NCBI GenBank assembly: GCA_003370465.1
Contig: QQTG01000005.1
Location: forward strand, 1-64,000
Length of the DNA stretch: 64,000 nucleotides
Direction of reading: 5' to 3'
Source of the DNA: Kangiella sp. HD9-110m-PIT-SAG07
Lineage (GTDB): Bacteria > Pseudomonadota > Gammaproteobacteria > Enterobacterales > Kangiellaceae
Shown here: positions 29,316 to 38,160 of the stretch, piece by piece
Layout of the letters: each line of letters begins with the position of its first letter
Numbering within the stretch: the first letter of the stretch is position 1
Translations under genes and position numbers: made by a program
Notes under the pieces: model-generated
Databases searched by the model: none
What the model was told of the DNA's origin: nothing
What the model saw: the letters and a program-made list of their open reading frames with translations, nothing else

Positions 29316-29334
29316 GTTTACTTGTATCAGATGT

Positions 29335-30684
29335 TTAGTCTTTATCCCCAAACATTTGACGTTCCAAGTAGTGGATGTTGGTTCCACCTTTTTGGAAGTT
29401 GGCGTCGGCAAGAATACGTTTTTGTAGCGGTATGTTGGTTTTAATACCGTCGATGACGATTTCTTCTAGAGCCATTTGCATGCGCTGAATCGCGACTTCA
29501 CGGGTTTCGCCATAAGTAATCAGCTTACCGATCATTGAATCGTAGTAAGGTGGTACTTTATACGACGCATAAATGTGTGAGTCGATACGGATACCTGGGC
29601 CACCTGGAGCGTGGAAACGCTTGATAACACCCGGTGATGGGATAAAGGTATCAGGATCTTCTGCGTTGATACGACACTCAATAGCATGGCCTTTTAGCTG
29701 GATGTCTTCCTGCTTAAAGGATAGCGGTTGGTTGCTGGCGATACGCAACTGTTCTTTGATGATATCAACACCAGAAATTAGCTCAGAAACTGGGTGCTCT
29801 ACCTGAACACGAGTGTTCATTTCGATAAAGTAGAACTCACCTTTTTCATACAAGAACTCGAAAGTACCTGCGCCGCGGTAGCCCAACTGCTTACAAGCTT
29901 GTGTACAGCGTTCACCAATATGCTTACGCATCTGGTCAGTAATACCTGGTGCTGGAGCTTCTTCGACCACTTTCTGGTGACGGCGCTGCATCGAACAATC
30001 ACGCTCACCTAAGTGAATCGCGTTACCATGACCATCTGCAAGGACCTGGATCTCGACGTGACGTGGCGTTTCTAGGAATTTTTCCATATAAACCATGTCG
30101 TTACCGAAAACTGAGCCGGCTTCTGATTTGGTTAACGAAATAGCGTTAAGCAATTCTTCTTCTTTATGCACCACTCGCATACCACGACCGCCGCCGCCGC
30201 CAGCAGCTTTGATGATCACCGGGTAGCCGATGCGCTTGCCCATCGCTAAATTGTCTTTTTCATTATCGCCAAGAGGACCGTCTGAACCTGGTACACAAGG
30301 TACGCCAGCTTTCTTCATGGCAGCAATCGCAGAAACTTTGTCACCCATCAGGCTAATGACGTCAGCGCTTGGGCCGATAAAGGTGAAGCCGCTTTGTTCA
30401 ACCTGCTCGGCAAAGTCAGCATTTTCTGCTAAGAAACCGTAGCCTGGGTGGATGCCCACGGCGTCAGTGATTTCAGCAGCTGAGATAATCGCTGGAATAT
30501 TGAGGTAGCTGTCGGTGGCTGAAGGTGGACCGATACAAACTGATTCGTCAGCTAAACGAACGTGCATCAAATCTTCATCGGCTGTCGAATGAACGGCAAC
30601 TGTTTTGATTCCCAACTCACGACAGGCTCGCAATATGCGCAAGGCGATCTCGCCACGGTTGGCTATGACCACTTTTTCTAACAT
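29335..30684 (-). CDS. accC: biotin carboxylase subunit of acetyl-CoA carboxylase AccC
   Basis: A 449-residue ATP-grasp enzyme that carboxylates biotin on AccB, the first step of fatty acid synthesis. It starts [20 protein letters not shown] and has the glycine-rich ATP loop [33 protein letters not shown], the catalytic-region [14 protein letters not shown], and [13 protein letters not shown]. It follows accB by 25 bp on the same strand. Confidence 0.97.
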   Translation of the reverse strand: MLEKVVIANRGEIALRILRACRELGIKTVAVHSTADEDLMHVRLADESVCIGPPSATDSYLNIPAIISAAEITDAVGIHPGYGFLAENADFAEQVEQSGFTFIGPSADVISLMGDKVSAIAAMKKAGVPCVPGSDGPLGDNEKDNLAMGKRIGYPVIIKAAGGGGGRGMRVVHKEEELLNAISLTKSEAGSVFGNDMVYMEKFLETPRHVEIQVLADGHGNAIHLGERDCSMQRRHQKVVEEAPAPGITDQMRKHIGERCTQACKQLGYRGAGTFEFLYEKGEFYFIEMNTRVQVEHPVSELISGVDIIKEQLRIASNQPLSFKQEDIQLKGHAIECRINAEDPDTFIPSPGVIKRFHAPGGPGIRIDSHIYASYKVPPYYDSMIGKLITYGETREVAIQRMQMALEEIVIDGIKTNIPLQKRILADANFQKGGTNIHYLERQMFGDKD

Positions 30685-30709
30685 AACTATTTCCTACTCG
30701 TTAGGGATT

Positions 30710-31162
30710 TTACTCAATGATGAACATTGGTTCGTCGTATTCGACTGGCTCACCATTTGAAATTAAAATGGCTTTAACCGTGCCTGAAACGTCCGCTTCA
30801 ATCTGGTTCATCATTTTCATTGCTTCGACGATACACAGTACGTCACCAACTTTAACTTGCTGACCAACTTGGACAAAGTCTTTGGCGCCTGGCGAAGGGG
30901 CTGCGTAGTAAGTACCTACCATTGGTGACAGAACTTTATGACCGCTAACTTCTTCTTTGGCCGGTTCCGCTTCAGCCGCTGGGGCTGGCGCTGGCGCAGC
31001 TTGTTGTGGCTGTGGAGCTGCTGCATATTGAACCGGAGCTGGGGCGGGAGTATTTGAAGAGCGTGAGATGCGTACTGACTCTTCGCCCTCTTGAATCTCA
31101 AGTTCAGCTACGCCTGATTCTTCGACCAGCTCAATAAGTTTTTTAATTTTGCGTAAATCCAT
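30710..31162 (-). CDS. accB: biotin carboxyl carrier protein AccB
   Basis: A 150-residue carrier. It has an N-terminal helix ([20 protein letters not shown]), a Pro/Ala-rich linker (about residues 39-70), and a C-terminal biotinyl domain with the biotinylated Lys116 in [13 protein letters not shown]. It is part of aroQ-accB-accC, with 9 bp separating it from aroQ. BioA, encoded at 8.8-10.2 kb, helps to make its cofactor. Confidence 0.97.
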   Translation of the reverse strand: MDLRKIKKLIELVEESGVAELEIQEGEESVRISRSSNTPAPAPVQYAAAPQPQQAAPAPAPAAEAEPAKEEVSGHKVLSPMVGTYYAAPSPGAKDFVQVGQQVKVGDVLCIVEAMKMMNQIEADVSGTVKAILISNGEPVEYDEPMFIIE

Positions 31163-31171
31163 AATCTCTAC

Positions 31172-31618
31172 CTACGTTTTCTTGGTGATGGTTTTAATGG
31201 CTGCATCGAGAGCATATCGATAACTGTCAGCGCCAAAACCTGCAACGACAGCTTCAGCGACATCGCTGAAATATGACCGATGACGAAAAGGTTCGCGACG
31301 ATGAGGATTCGATAAATGCACTTCGATAAAAGGAATCTCCACGGCTAACAGCGCATCGCGGATGGCTACGCTGGTATGAGTATAAGCCGCAGGGTTGATA
31401 ACAATTAACGACACTTTGTTGGCTTTTGCCTGCTGAACAGCATCTACAAGCTCCGATTCTGAATTACTTTGTAGTGTTTGAAACTCAATATCAGCGTCTT
31501 CTACCTGTTTTTGCGCAGCGCTATTGATGGCTTCTAAGCTCAGATCGCCATAAATATCAGTTTCGCGCTGCCCTAAAAGGTTAAGGTTAGGGCCGTGTAG
31601 GAGCAATATTTTTGCCAT
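31172..31618 (-). CDS. aroQ: type II 3-dehydroquinate dehydratase AroQ
   Basis: A 148-residue shikimate-pathway enzyme that dehydrates 3-dehydroquinate. Type II signatures are ILLLHGPNLNLLGQRETDIYG with catalytic Tyr23, VINPAAYTHTSVAIRDAL with Asn75, and His101 in EVHLSNPHRREPFRHRS. It heads the minus-strand aroQ-accB-accC unit, the usual gammaproteobacterial order. Confidence 0.96.
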   Translation of the reverse strand: MAKILLLHGPNLNLLGQRETDIYGDLSLEAINSAAQKQVEDADIEFQTLQSNSESELVDAVQQAKANKVSLIVINPAAYTHTSVAIRDALLAVEIPFIEVHLSNPHRREPFRHRSYFSDVAEAVVAGFGADSYRYALDAAIKTITKKT

Positions 31619-31877
31619 AATGTTACTAAAAGCCGTTAAAGTTCAATAAATTACAACAAATGTTGAAATCAAGTCAGATTTGCATTTGTTAAGCTAAAAA
31701 TCGCCTTTGTGAGGCACATTTTTTATGTTCGCGCATTTTACAGTAAGTTACCAACAAATAACTACTTTTTGCAAGCCTGGTCGGACTTGATCGTCTTTTT
31801 ATTGCGCTGTAGCGAATAAAGTATGCGGTTGCATTTTACATTTGTTTAAAATCTGATAGCTTTAAAGGAGATATTAT

Positions 31878-31892
31878 ATGTGGGCTAATTAG
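31878..31892 (+). CDS. possible four-codon leader ORF (Met-Trp-Ala-Asn)
   Basis: AAAGGAG (31864-31870) lies 7 nt before ATG-TGG-GCT-AAT-TAG. The spacing and strength of the Shine-Dalgarno are as good as those of real genes nearby. It could be a regulatory leader or a chance match; no comparative data are available here. Confidence 0.3.
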   Translation: MWAN

Positions 31893-31910
31893 ATTGGAGC
31901 TAACGGCTCT

Positions 31911-31948
31911 CCGTAGTTCGAATAATAATCCGTAGTTCGAATAATAAG
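31911..31948 (+). repeat. two tandem 19-bp repeats in the response-regulator leader
   Basis: The unit CCGTAGTTCGAATAATAAT (31911-31929) is followed directly by a second copy with one change at the last base (31930-31948). It sits 22 bp before the response-regulator start. Confidence 0.9.
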
Positions 31949-31969
31949 AAGTTACTGGAGGGAGACACC

Positions 31970-32686
31970 ATGTCCCAAGATTTGAAGCTGCTTTATCTTG
32001 AAGATGATCAAACCCAAGCAGATGCTTTACTCGCAATTTTGCAAGATTCTGGTTTTGAATGTACTCACTGCCAAAACGCAGAGTCTTTTTTAGAGGTTTT
32101 AAAAACCGACGAATTCGATTTATTGATTTTAGACTGGGAATTACCAGACATGTCTGGTATCGAGGCATTAGAGCGAGTCCGTTCCTTTATGGATTGGCGG
32201 GGCCCTGTGCTTTTCGTTACAAACCGTGATGCGGAGCAAGATATCGTTGCTGCGCTGGAAAAAGGCGCTGATGATTACATGATTAAACCTTTTAGACGCT
32301 CAGAACTATTGGCCCGTCTGAACGCTTTAATCCGCCGAGCTGGTTTATTGGATGACGAAGATCAGATCGAGGTAGGTCCTTTTACGGTTGATCAGCAACA
32401 CCGAAGAATACTCGTCGATAGTGAACCTGCGACCTTAACGACAAAAGAATATGAGTTGGCTTTGGTCTTGTTTAAAAATGTCGGGCGACTATTTTCAAGG
32501 AAATATTTACTGAAGCATATTTGGAGTATTGAATCTGAAATCAGTACCCGTACGGTGGATGCTCACGTTAGTTCGTTACGCCGTAAGTTAAATATACGAG
32601 CTGAAAGTGGCTATCGTATTAAAACGGTATATCAGCATGGTTATCGTTTGGAGCAGTTGCTGGATACCAGTAGCGCGGTTGTGTAA
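31970..32686 (+). CDS. OmpR/PhoB-family response regulator
   Basis: A 238-residue protein with a receiver domain (acidic pair EDD at 11-13, phospho-acceptor Asp55 in LLILDWELPDMSG, Thr/Lys switch residues in FVTNRD and MIKPFRR) and a C-terminal winged helix (TTKEYELALVLFKNVGRLFS, STRTVDAHVSSLRRKL, YGYRL-like end YQHGYRLEQLL). It starts behind GGAGGGAG. The CHASE2 histidine kinase two genes downstream is its probable partner. Target genes are unknown. Confidence 0.92.
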   Translation: MSQDLKLLYLEDDQTQADALLAILQDSGFECTHCQNAESFLEVLKTDEFDLLILDWELPDMSGIEALERVRSFMDWRGPVLFVTNRDAEQDIVAALEKGADDYMIKPFRRSELLARLNALIRRAGLLDDEDQIEVGPFTVDQQHRRILVDSEPATLTTKEYELALVLFKNVGRLFSRKYLLKHIWSIESEISTRTVDAHVSSLRRKLNIRAESGYRIKTVYQHGYRLEQLLDTSSAVV

Positions 32687-32760
32687 TAAGTGTAATAAGC
32701 AGTTCAACTTGTAAGGGATGACCCCATACATTTCTACATTTCTAATTTGAGGAACAATAG

Positions 32761-34404
32761 ATGAAGCCTTTGCGCTCCTTATCGTCTTTTTGTGTGTTAT
32801 TTATAGTATTGGTAGTGGCGGCTCCGCAGTCTTTTGCAGAAGATTGGCTGTATACAGTGCGCAAGGGAGACACTATTTGGGGGCTATCGCATAAATACCT
32901 AAAAGATCCTCTTAAGTTTCAAGAGATACAAAAGTACAACAATGTAGAACTCGATCGTCGTATTCCTCCGGGCGTGACTTTGAAGTTCCCGATGGAGTAT
33001 CTGAAGTTTGCACCAGCAGAAGTGAATGTTGCGGCGGTTAATGGCACTGCACATTTTGTACGCCGTGGGATTAAAGAGGTGCTGACGCTAGAGCGAACCT
33101 TGGTGTTGGATGATATTTTATTGACCGCAAAAGATTCGAGTGTTGCTTTAATTTTTGCTGATGGCTCTGAACTGTTGTTAGGCGAAAACTCTGAATTAGT
33201 ATTCGATGTTCAGACGAAGTGGGGTGAAACCGGTATGGTCGATAGCCGTATGCGGCTGATGAAAGGTTCAGCTGAAGGGCGAGTCAGACCTTTGATTGGC
33301 CCTGGCGCTAAATTTGAAATGCAAACCCCCTCAGCAGTAGCGACAGTACGTGGAACCGAGTTCCGTGTGAGGGTCGATGAAAACGACCCTGGAATCGTCT
33401 ATAACGAGGTCGACGAAGGCACTGTTTCGGTTAACCTCCATGAGAACAAAGCGTCTGTAAAAGAAGGCTTTGGTCTAAAAACAGCAACTAACTTACCGCT
33501 ATCTAAACCGAAACCGCTGCTGCCTAAACCGATATTTGTTAACCCACAAAGTAAATACCCTGGGCATCCAGTGACTTTAACTTGGCAGTCGATTGACGGT
33601 GCTGAAGGTTATTATTTCGAACTGTTTGAAGATGCTGCTATGACAAAGTTAGTGCACAAAGAGGTGGTGACGAAGAATCAAGCGCAGCTGCCAAGTGTTG
33701 AGCTCGGTGATTACAGCGCGAGGGTGCGTGGAGTTGATAAAGAAGGGCTGCAAGGCCTCAACAACTCTCGCCGATTCACGATTTCGCCAGTTCCTTCAAG
33801 CCCAGAACTAACGCAAACGTCTAAAGAATACTTAGCCGGAGAACCCATAAGTTTTGCATGGAATGCTAAAAACGATGCCACTCAATATCGTTGGCTGTTA
33901 GCTAAGGATCGTCAGTTCCGCAGTTTAGTTAAAGAGCAGGAAATGGCTAATACACAACAGCAGATCGAAGCTGGTCTGCCTAGAGGGACTTATTATTGGA
34001 AGGTTGCAGCAGGCAACAGAAATGGCTTTGGAGTTTATTCTGAGACAGAACGATTTGACGTTAGGCTGCCTAGCGCGCCGATTATTACGCCTATCGCTGA
34101 GGAAATGTCTTCCGACGAAACACTGAGCTTGCAGTGGAGTCAGGTCGAGTTAGCAACGGAATATCGCTGGCAAATTAGTGGCGACAGTGACTTTAACACG
34201 ATTGTTGAAGCTGGCGTGACTATCGATACGAGGGTTGAGGTTGAAGGACTACCACAGCAGCGTCTTTACATAAGAGTCGCCGCCAAAGGTCCCTTTAACA
34301 AGGATCGTTACTCTGAGACTAAGACTGTTGATGTTATTGAACCGAGTGATGGCAAAGCAGCCTTCAGTATCGGTTCGATTCTTTTATTTATTCTGATGCT
34401 ATAA
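32761..34404 (+). CDS. LysM-FecR domain envelope protein with fibronectin-like repeats
   Basis: A 547-residue exported protein: signal peptide (1-26, ending SFA), LysM peptidoglycan-binding domain at about 30-77 (YTVRKGDTIWGLSHKYL), FecR-type domain at about 95-220 (LTLERTLVLDDILLTAKDSS, TPSAVATVRGTEFRV), then three repeats of about 85 residues with fibronectin-III-like patterns (LTWQSIDGAEGYYFEL, SFAWNAKNDATQYRW, LQWSQVELATEYRWQI). It ends in a hydrophobic stretch at the extreme C-terminus that may anchor it. Lying between the response regulator and the CHASE2 kinase, it is probably the periplasmic sensing or input partner of that system. Confidence 0.85.
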   Translation: MKPLRSLSSFCVLFIVLVVAAPQSFAEDWLYTVRKGDTIWGLSHKYLKDPLKFQEIQKYNNVELDRRIPPGVTLKFPMEYLKFAPAEVNVAAVNGTAHFVRRGIKEVLTLERTLVLDDILLTAKDSSVALIFADGSELLLGENSELVFDVQTKWGETGMVDSRMRLMKGSAEGRVRPLIGPGAKFEMQTPSAVATVRGTEFRVRVDENDPGIVYNEVDEGTVSVNLHENKASVKEGFGLKTATNLPLSKPKPLLPKPIFVNPQSKYPGHPVTLTWQSIDGAEGYYFELFEDAAMTKLVHKEVVTKNQAQLPSVELGDYSARVRGVDKEGLQGLNNSRRFTISPVPSSPELTQTSKEYLAGEPISFAWNAKNDATQYRWLLAKDRQFRSLVKEQEMANTQQQIEAGLPRGTYYWKVAAGNRNGFGVYSETERFDVRLPSAPIITPIAEEMSSDETLSLQWSQVELATEYRWQISGDSDFNTIVEAGVTIDTRVEVEGLPQQRLYIRVAAKGPFNKDRYSETKTVDVIEPSDGKAAFSIGSILLFILML

Positions 34405-34412
34405 GGTTTTAC

Positions 34413-36959
34413 GTGTTCGAAAAGCGTCGTTTCTTTACTAAAGGTGGCATTCTATTTGCCACCTTACTCGCCATAACAGCATTCTTTTTATCCTACTTTA
34501 AGGTGTTTCAGCCCGTAGAGCTGCTGGCTTATGATCGAATGCTTCGTTTGCAGTCTACTGACTATTCTGAAAATGTCGTCATTGTCGCCATGGATGAAAA
34601 AAGCTTGCGTGAGTATGGCCCGCTGCCTTGGCCTCGCGAGCTGCATGCAAAAGCGATTCGTCAATTGACTCAAGCTAACGTTAGAGCTATTGGCTATGAT
34701 GTCCTGTTTAACAAAGAAAAAGATGAAGGAGACGAGGCCTTAACCCAAGCGGTTTTAGAAAGTGGCCGAGTGGTATTTCCGGTGGTCATCGATGAATTGA
34801 AGCAGGATGGTCAGTTAATCGAGTTGCAACCTTTTCCTGAGCTTTACCAGGCTAGTGCCGAGCTAGGTATGGTTCATTTCGAATTGGATAGTGACAATAT
34901 TGCGCGCGCGGTTTATTTAAAGTCAGGTTTGGGAGAGCCTTACTGGCGAACTTTTGCGGCTGAAGTGCTCGACGTAGCGAATGGCGACGAAACTTTTCAG
35001 CTTCCGTTTGAGGATGCTAGGGAGGAGAAGCCTTCGTTTAACTTAACCAAGATTGAGCAGACACACTACGGATTTATTCCCTATAAGAAAAACAGAGATT
35101 ATTTTTCTAAAATTAGTTTTACCGATTTAGTTGAAGGAAAGATTGAGCCGAGTTTACTAAATGGCCGTGTGGTATTTGTTGGAGTAACAGCAACAGCTGC
35201 TAGAAATGCAGACTTCTTACCCGTTCCCGTCAATCGCGATGGTCAAATCATGTCGGGTGTAGAGATTAATGCGACGCTGTATGAAGGATTAATTAATAAT
35301 CAGCTGATTCGTCCCGTTGATAACTTACTAGCGAGTGTAATTTCGGGACTCCTAGTCTTAATGTTATTCATGCTAATTCCACGCTCAATGCCACGACACA
35401 ACGTATATTTAGTGTTTGTATTGGCGTTTGTATTACTGTTTGTAAGCTGGACTTTGTTGCATGGAGCAAATCGCTGGCTGCCGATGCTGACGCCTGCGAT
35501 TGTGATGGTGGCGGGCTATTTCTTATGGGTGTGGCGGGCTGTTGTGACCAATATGGCGTTCTTCAGGCGAACAGTTAAGCGTCTACAAACAGAAGTCAGT
35601 AATAGTTTTGAGCCGGATGTAAAAGCGACTTTTGAGCAGCACTTTCAGTTTTGGAAACGACTAAACCTTATTCGCGGTTGGTCAAAAGACGAAAGAGATA
35701 TTGTGGAGTATGAGCGCAGCATTCCTGTCGATATTAACAACAAACCTTGGCTGGTTGAGTTAGAAAATCATACGGAAGCGGAAAGACGTTTATTTTATAA
35801 ACTGTATGAGCAGTCGACGTTGACTGCGGAAGTTGAAGAAACCCAGGGCAGCGTGATCGAGGATAAAGTTGCGCAGGTGCAAACAGCGATTACCAAAATT
35901 AACTTTTTGCGTCGTTTTGTCGAGAAAACGATGGATAAGATGTCTGATGGAATTGTGTTGTTGGACATGTCGGGGGTTATATTTTATGCCAACCTTGAGG
36001 CTAAAAAGTATCTCGATGTGACCGAAGGACAAGATATTTTCGAGGTCCTATCGCAACTTAATTTACAATCAAAGGCAGACTGGGCTGAAGAAATAAAGTC
36101 GGTCATGCTGACGGGCGTGGGAAGCGAAGTTCAGGCATTAAGTAAACAGAAAAACTACTACAAAATTGGTTTTACCTTACTGGATAATATTGAAGGACAA
36201 GACTTTATCATTATCAACTTAGCTGATATCACCTCGGTAAAACGTGAGCAACAGCGCCAGCTTGAGATGATTGACTTTATCTCACATGACTTACGTTCTC
36301 CTATGACTTCAGTACTCGCGCTGCTGGGCCAGTTCCGCACTAAGACTAGTAACTTAACGGTTGAGGAGCTAAGCGCCGAAGTGGAGCGGCTAACTCAGTC
36401 GAGTTTGTCGTTAGCCGAACACTTCCTAATGCTGTCCCGAGCCGAAAGTGGTATTGAAATGCCGCTTTACCCCGTTGAATTACTCAATAGCATTGATAAT
36501 GCTTTAGCGATAGCAAGACCGCTCGCGACTGATAAAAACATTACAATTAAGTTTGAGTTTAGGGATTATGAAGATACTTGGTTAAATGCTAATGAAGACT
36601 TGCTGGAGCGCGTCATATTGAATTTACTGACTAATGCTATCAAATATTCGCCAAACGATAGTGTGGTTGAGGTTTCTCTGAAAGAAACGGATGACGGTGT
36701 TTGTCTGCTGGTCGATGATCAGGGTGAAGGTATTGATGCCGAGCAAATGGAAACTATTTTTAAACCATTCTCAAGAATTAGACGTCATGAAGTCTCTAAA
36801 ATCAAAGGGATTGGGTTAGGTTTACGTTTTGTCAAAGCTGCAATGGAGCGTTTCAATGGCGACGTTTCGGTGGAAAGTGATGTCGGTCAGGGTTCCTGCT
36901 TTATTCTAACATTTCCTCACTCTGCTGTTGTTGATGATGAAATGAAGGGTATTAGCTAA
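34413..36959 (+). CDS. CHASE2-domain sensor histidine kinase
   Basis: An 848-residue kinase beginning with GTG 8 bp after the LysM-FecR gene. After a first membrane helix (about 13-30) comes an extracytoplasmic CHASE2 domain (DRMLRLQSTDYSENVVIVAMDE..., GVEINATLYEGLINNQLI), then three membrane helices (about 305-378), a linker and a PAS-like region (MDKMSDGIVLLDMSGVIFYA). The kinase core has His625 in DFISHDLRSPMTS, the N-box NLLTNAIKYSPND, and GIGLGLRFVKAAMERF. CHASE2 sensors are often encoded beside FecR proteins, in line with this locus. The signal is unknown. Confidence 0.92.
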   Translation: MFEKRRFFTKGGILFATLLAITAFFLSYFKVFQPVELLAYDRMLRLQSTDYSENVVIVAMDEKSLREYGPLPWPRELHAKAIRQLTQANVRAIGYDVLFNKEKDEGDEALTQAVLESGRVVFPVVIDELKQDGQLIELQPFPELYQASAELGMVHFELDSDNIARAVYLKSGLGEPYWRTFAAEVLDVANGDETFQLPFEDAREEKPSFNLTKIEQTHYGFIPYKKNRDYFSKISFTDLVEGKIEPSLLNGRVVFVGVTATAARNADFLPVPVNRDGQIMSGVEINATLYEGLINNQLIRPVDNLLASVISGLLVLMLFMLIPRSMPRHNVYLVFVLAFVLLFVSWTLLHGANRWLPMLTPAIVMVAGYFLWVWRAVVTNMAFFRRTVKRLQTEVSNSFEPDVKATFEQHFQFWKRLNLIRGWSKDERDIVEYERSIPVDINNKPWLVELENHTEAERRLFYKLYEQSTLTAEVEETQGSVIEDKVAQVQTAITKINFLRRFVEKTMDKMSDGIVLLDMSGVIFYANLEAKKYLDVTEGQDIFEVLSQLNLQSKADWAEEIKSVMLTGVGSEVQALSKQKNYYKIGFTLLDNIEGQDFIIINLADITSVKREQQRQLEMIDFISHDLRSPMTSVLALLGQFRTKTSNLTVEELSAEVERLTQSSLSLAEHFLMLSRAESGIEMPLYPVELLNSIDNALAIARPLATDKNITIKFEFRDYEDTWLNANEDLLERVILNLLTNAIKYSPNDSVVEVSLKETDDGVCLLVDDQGEGIDAEQMETIFKPFSRIRRHEVSKIKGIGLGLRFVKAAMERFNGDVSVESDVGQGSCFILTFPHSAVVDDEMKGIS

Positions 36960-37054
36960 AGTAATCCTAACAATGAAAAAAGATCGTTTTTTTTATCTAA
37001 AATAGCCGTCTAGAATGGCTGCTCGATTCGATATTACCTCATGGGAGGCAAGGC

Positions 37055-38065
37055 ATGTACAAAAACGTTCAAAAACATCTAGCGATGATTGGGCTGATCA
37101 GTGCGATTGTCTTGTGGGCCGCATCATTCGTAGCTATGAAATATGCTATCGCAGAATTCGGGCCGATTTTAACCGTATTCTTGCGCATGATTTTGGCGGC
37201 AGCTGTCCTTATATTCTTTTTGCCTCCTATGGCGAAAAAACAGCAGTACCAAAAAGGCGACTGGTGGCTACTATTGCTATTAGCGTTGTGTGAGCCATGC
37301 TTATACTTTATTTTCGAAAGTTATGCGCTGACTTACACCACTGCCTCAGAAGCGGGAATGATTACATCATTACAGCCAATTATGGTCGCTGTGGCTGCTT
37401 ATTATTTATTAAAGGAAAAACTCAATAGCCGGTTGATCGTGGGCTGCTTGATGGCGGTGGTGGGTGTTGTTTGGTTAACGCTGAGTGGTGAAAGCTCGGA
37501 ACATGCAAGCAACCCTATGTTAGGGAATGCTTTGGAATTTGGTGCTATTACTGCAGCGGCGGCTTACTGTTTATTGGCGAGAAAGTTGTCACAACGTTAT
37601 TCGCCTGTATTTTTGACTTTGCTACAAATGATCATGGGTACGATCTTTTTCTTACCATTTTTATTAGTGCAGGATACGGTGATTCCTACGGACGTCTCCG
37701 CGGAAGGAATAATTGCAATCTTATTCCTGGCGTTTGGGGTCAACATTTTTGCGTTTACTTGCTATAACTTCGCTTTTAAAACTATGCCCGCCAGTAAAGT
37801 CGGAAGCATGATGAACTTGTTGCCAATAGGAACCTTATTTTTTGGTTGGTTAATACTGGATGAGCAACTAAACGGAACCCAATATATGGCCGCAGGGTTA
37901 GTTCTTCTAGGTGTGATATGGTCACAAACGAAGCCTCGAAGCACGGTATTTGTTGAGCACTATGTGGTGCGCAAGTCTATGCGTGAGAGAGCGAAGCGTA
38001 AGTTCTTAAAACGGTTTGGTCTGAATAAATCACAGGCTAAAGTTGAGGATGAAGTTAAGCCTTAG
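37055..38065 (+). CDS. EamA/DMT-family transporter
   Basis: A 336-residue membrane protein with ten predicted helices in two EamA repeats (first ends YYLLKEKLNSRLIVGCLMAVVGVVWL; second ends FFGWLILDEQLNGTQYMAAGLVLLGVI). A basic cytoplasmic tail of about 40 residues follows (KSMRERAKRKFLKRFG), longer than usual. DMT transporters export amino acids, nucleobases or other metabolites; the substrate cannot be read from sequence. GGGAGG lies 8 nt before the ATG. Confidence 0.88.
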   Translation: MYKNVQKHLAMIGLISAIVLWAASFVAMKYAIAEFGPILTVFLRMILAAAVLIFFLPPMAKKQQYQKGDWWLLLLLALCEPCLYFIFESYALTYTTASEAGMITSLQPIMVAVAAYYLLKEKLNSRLIVGCLMAVVGVVWLTLSGESSEHASNPMLGNALEFGAITAAAAYCLLARKLSQRYSPVFLTLLQMIMGTIFFLPFLLVQDTVIPTDVSAEGIIAILFLAFGVNIFAFTCYNFAFKTMPASKVGSMMNLLPIGTLFFGWLILDEQLNGTQYMAAGLVLLGVIWSQTKPRSTVFVEHYVVRKSMRERAKRKFLKRFGLNKSQAKVEDEVKP

Positions 38066-38093
38066 TAAGACTCTTTATTTAAGACTGTTAGGA

Positions 38094-38139
38094 TAAAAAA
38101 GCCCTGATTATTCCTTAAGAGATAGTCAGGGCTTTTTTT
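38094..38139. terminator. bidirectional intrinsic terminator, EamA gene / dsbD
   Basis: The stem AAAAAAGCCCTGA / TCAGGGCTTTTTTT with an 18-nt loop lies between convergent genes and has T-runs on both strands. Confidence 0.88.
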
Positions 38140-38160
38140 ATGAGGGATAGCGTTTGGAGC

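Larger units (their letters stand above)
31619..31969. promoter_or_regulatory. 351-bp leader region before the response regulator
   Basis: Contains divergent promoters for aroQ (minus) and the response regulator (plus), neither with clear boxes. Near the plus-strand gene lie a strong Shine-Dalgarno with a four-codon ORF (31878-31892), a weak GGAGC/GCTC hairpin, and a 19-bp tandem duplication (31911-31948). The final GGAGGGAG at 31957-31964 is the ribosome site of the regulator gene. Confidence 0.5.
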
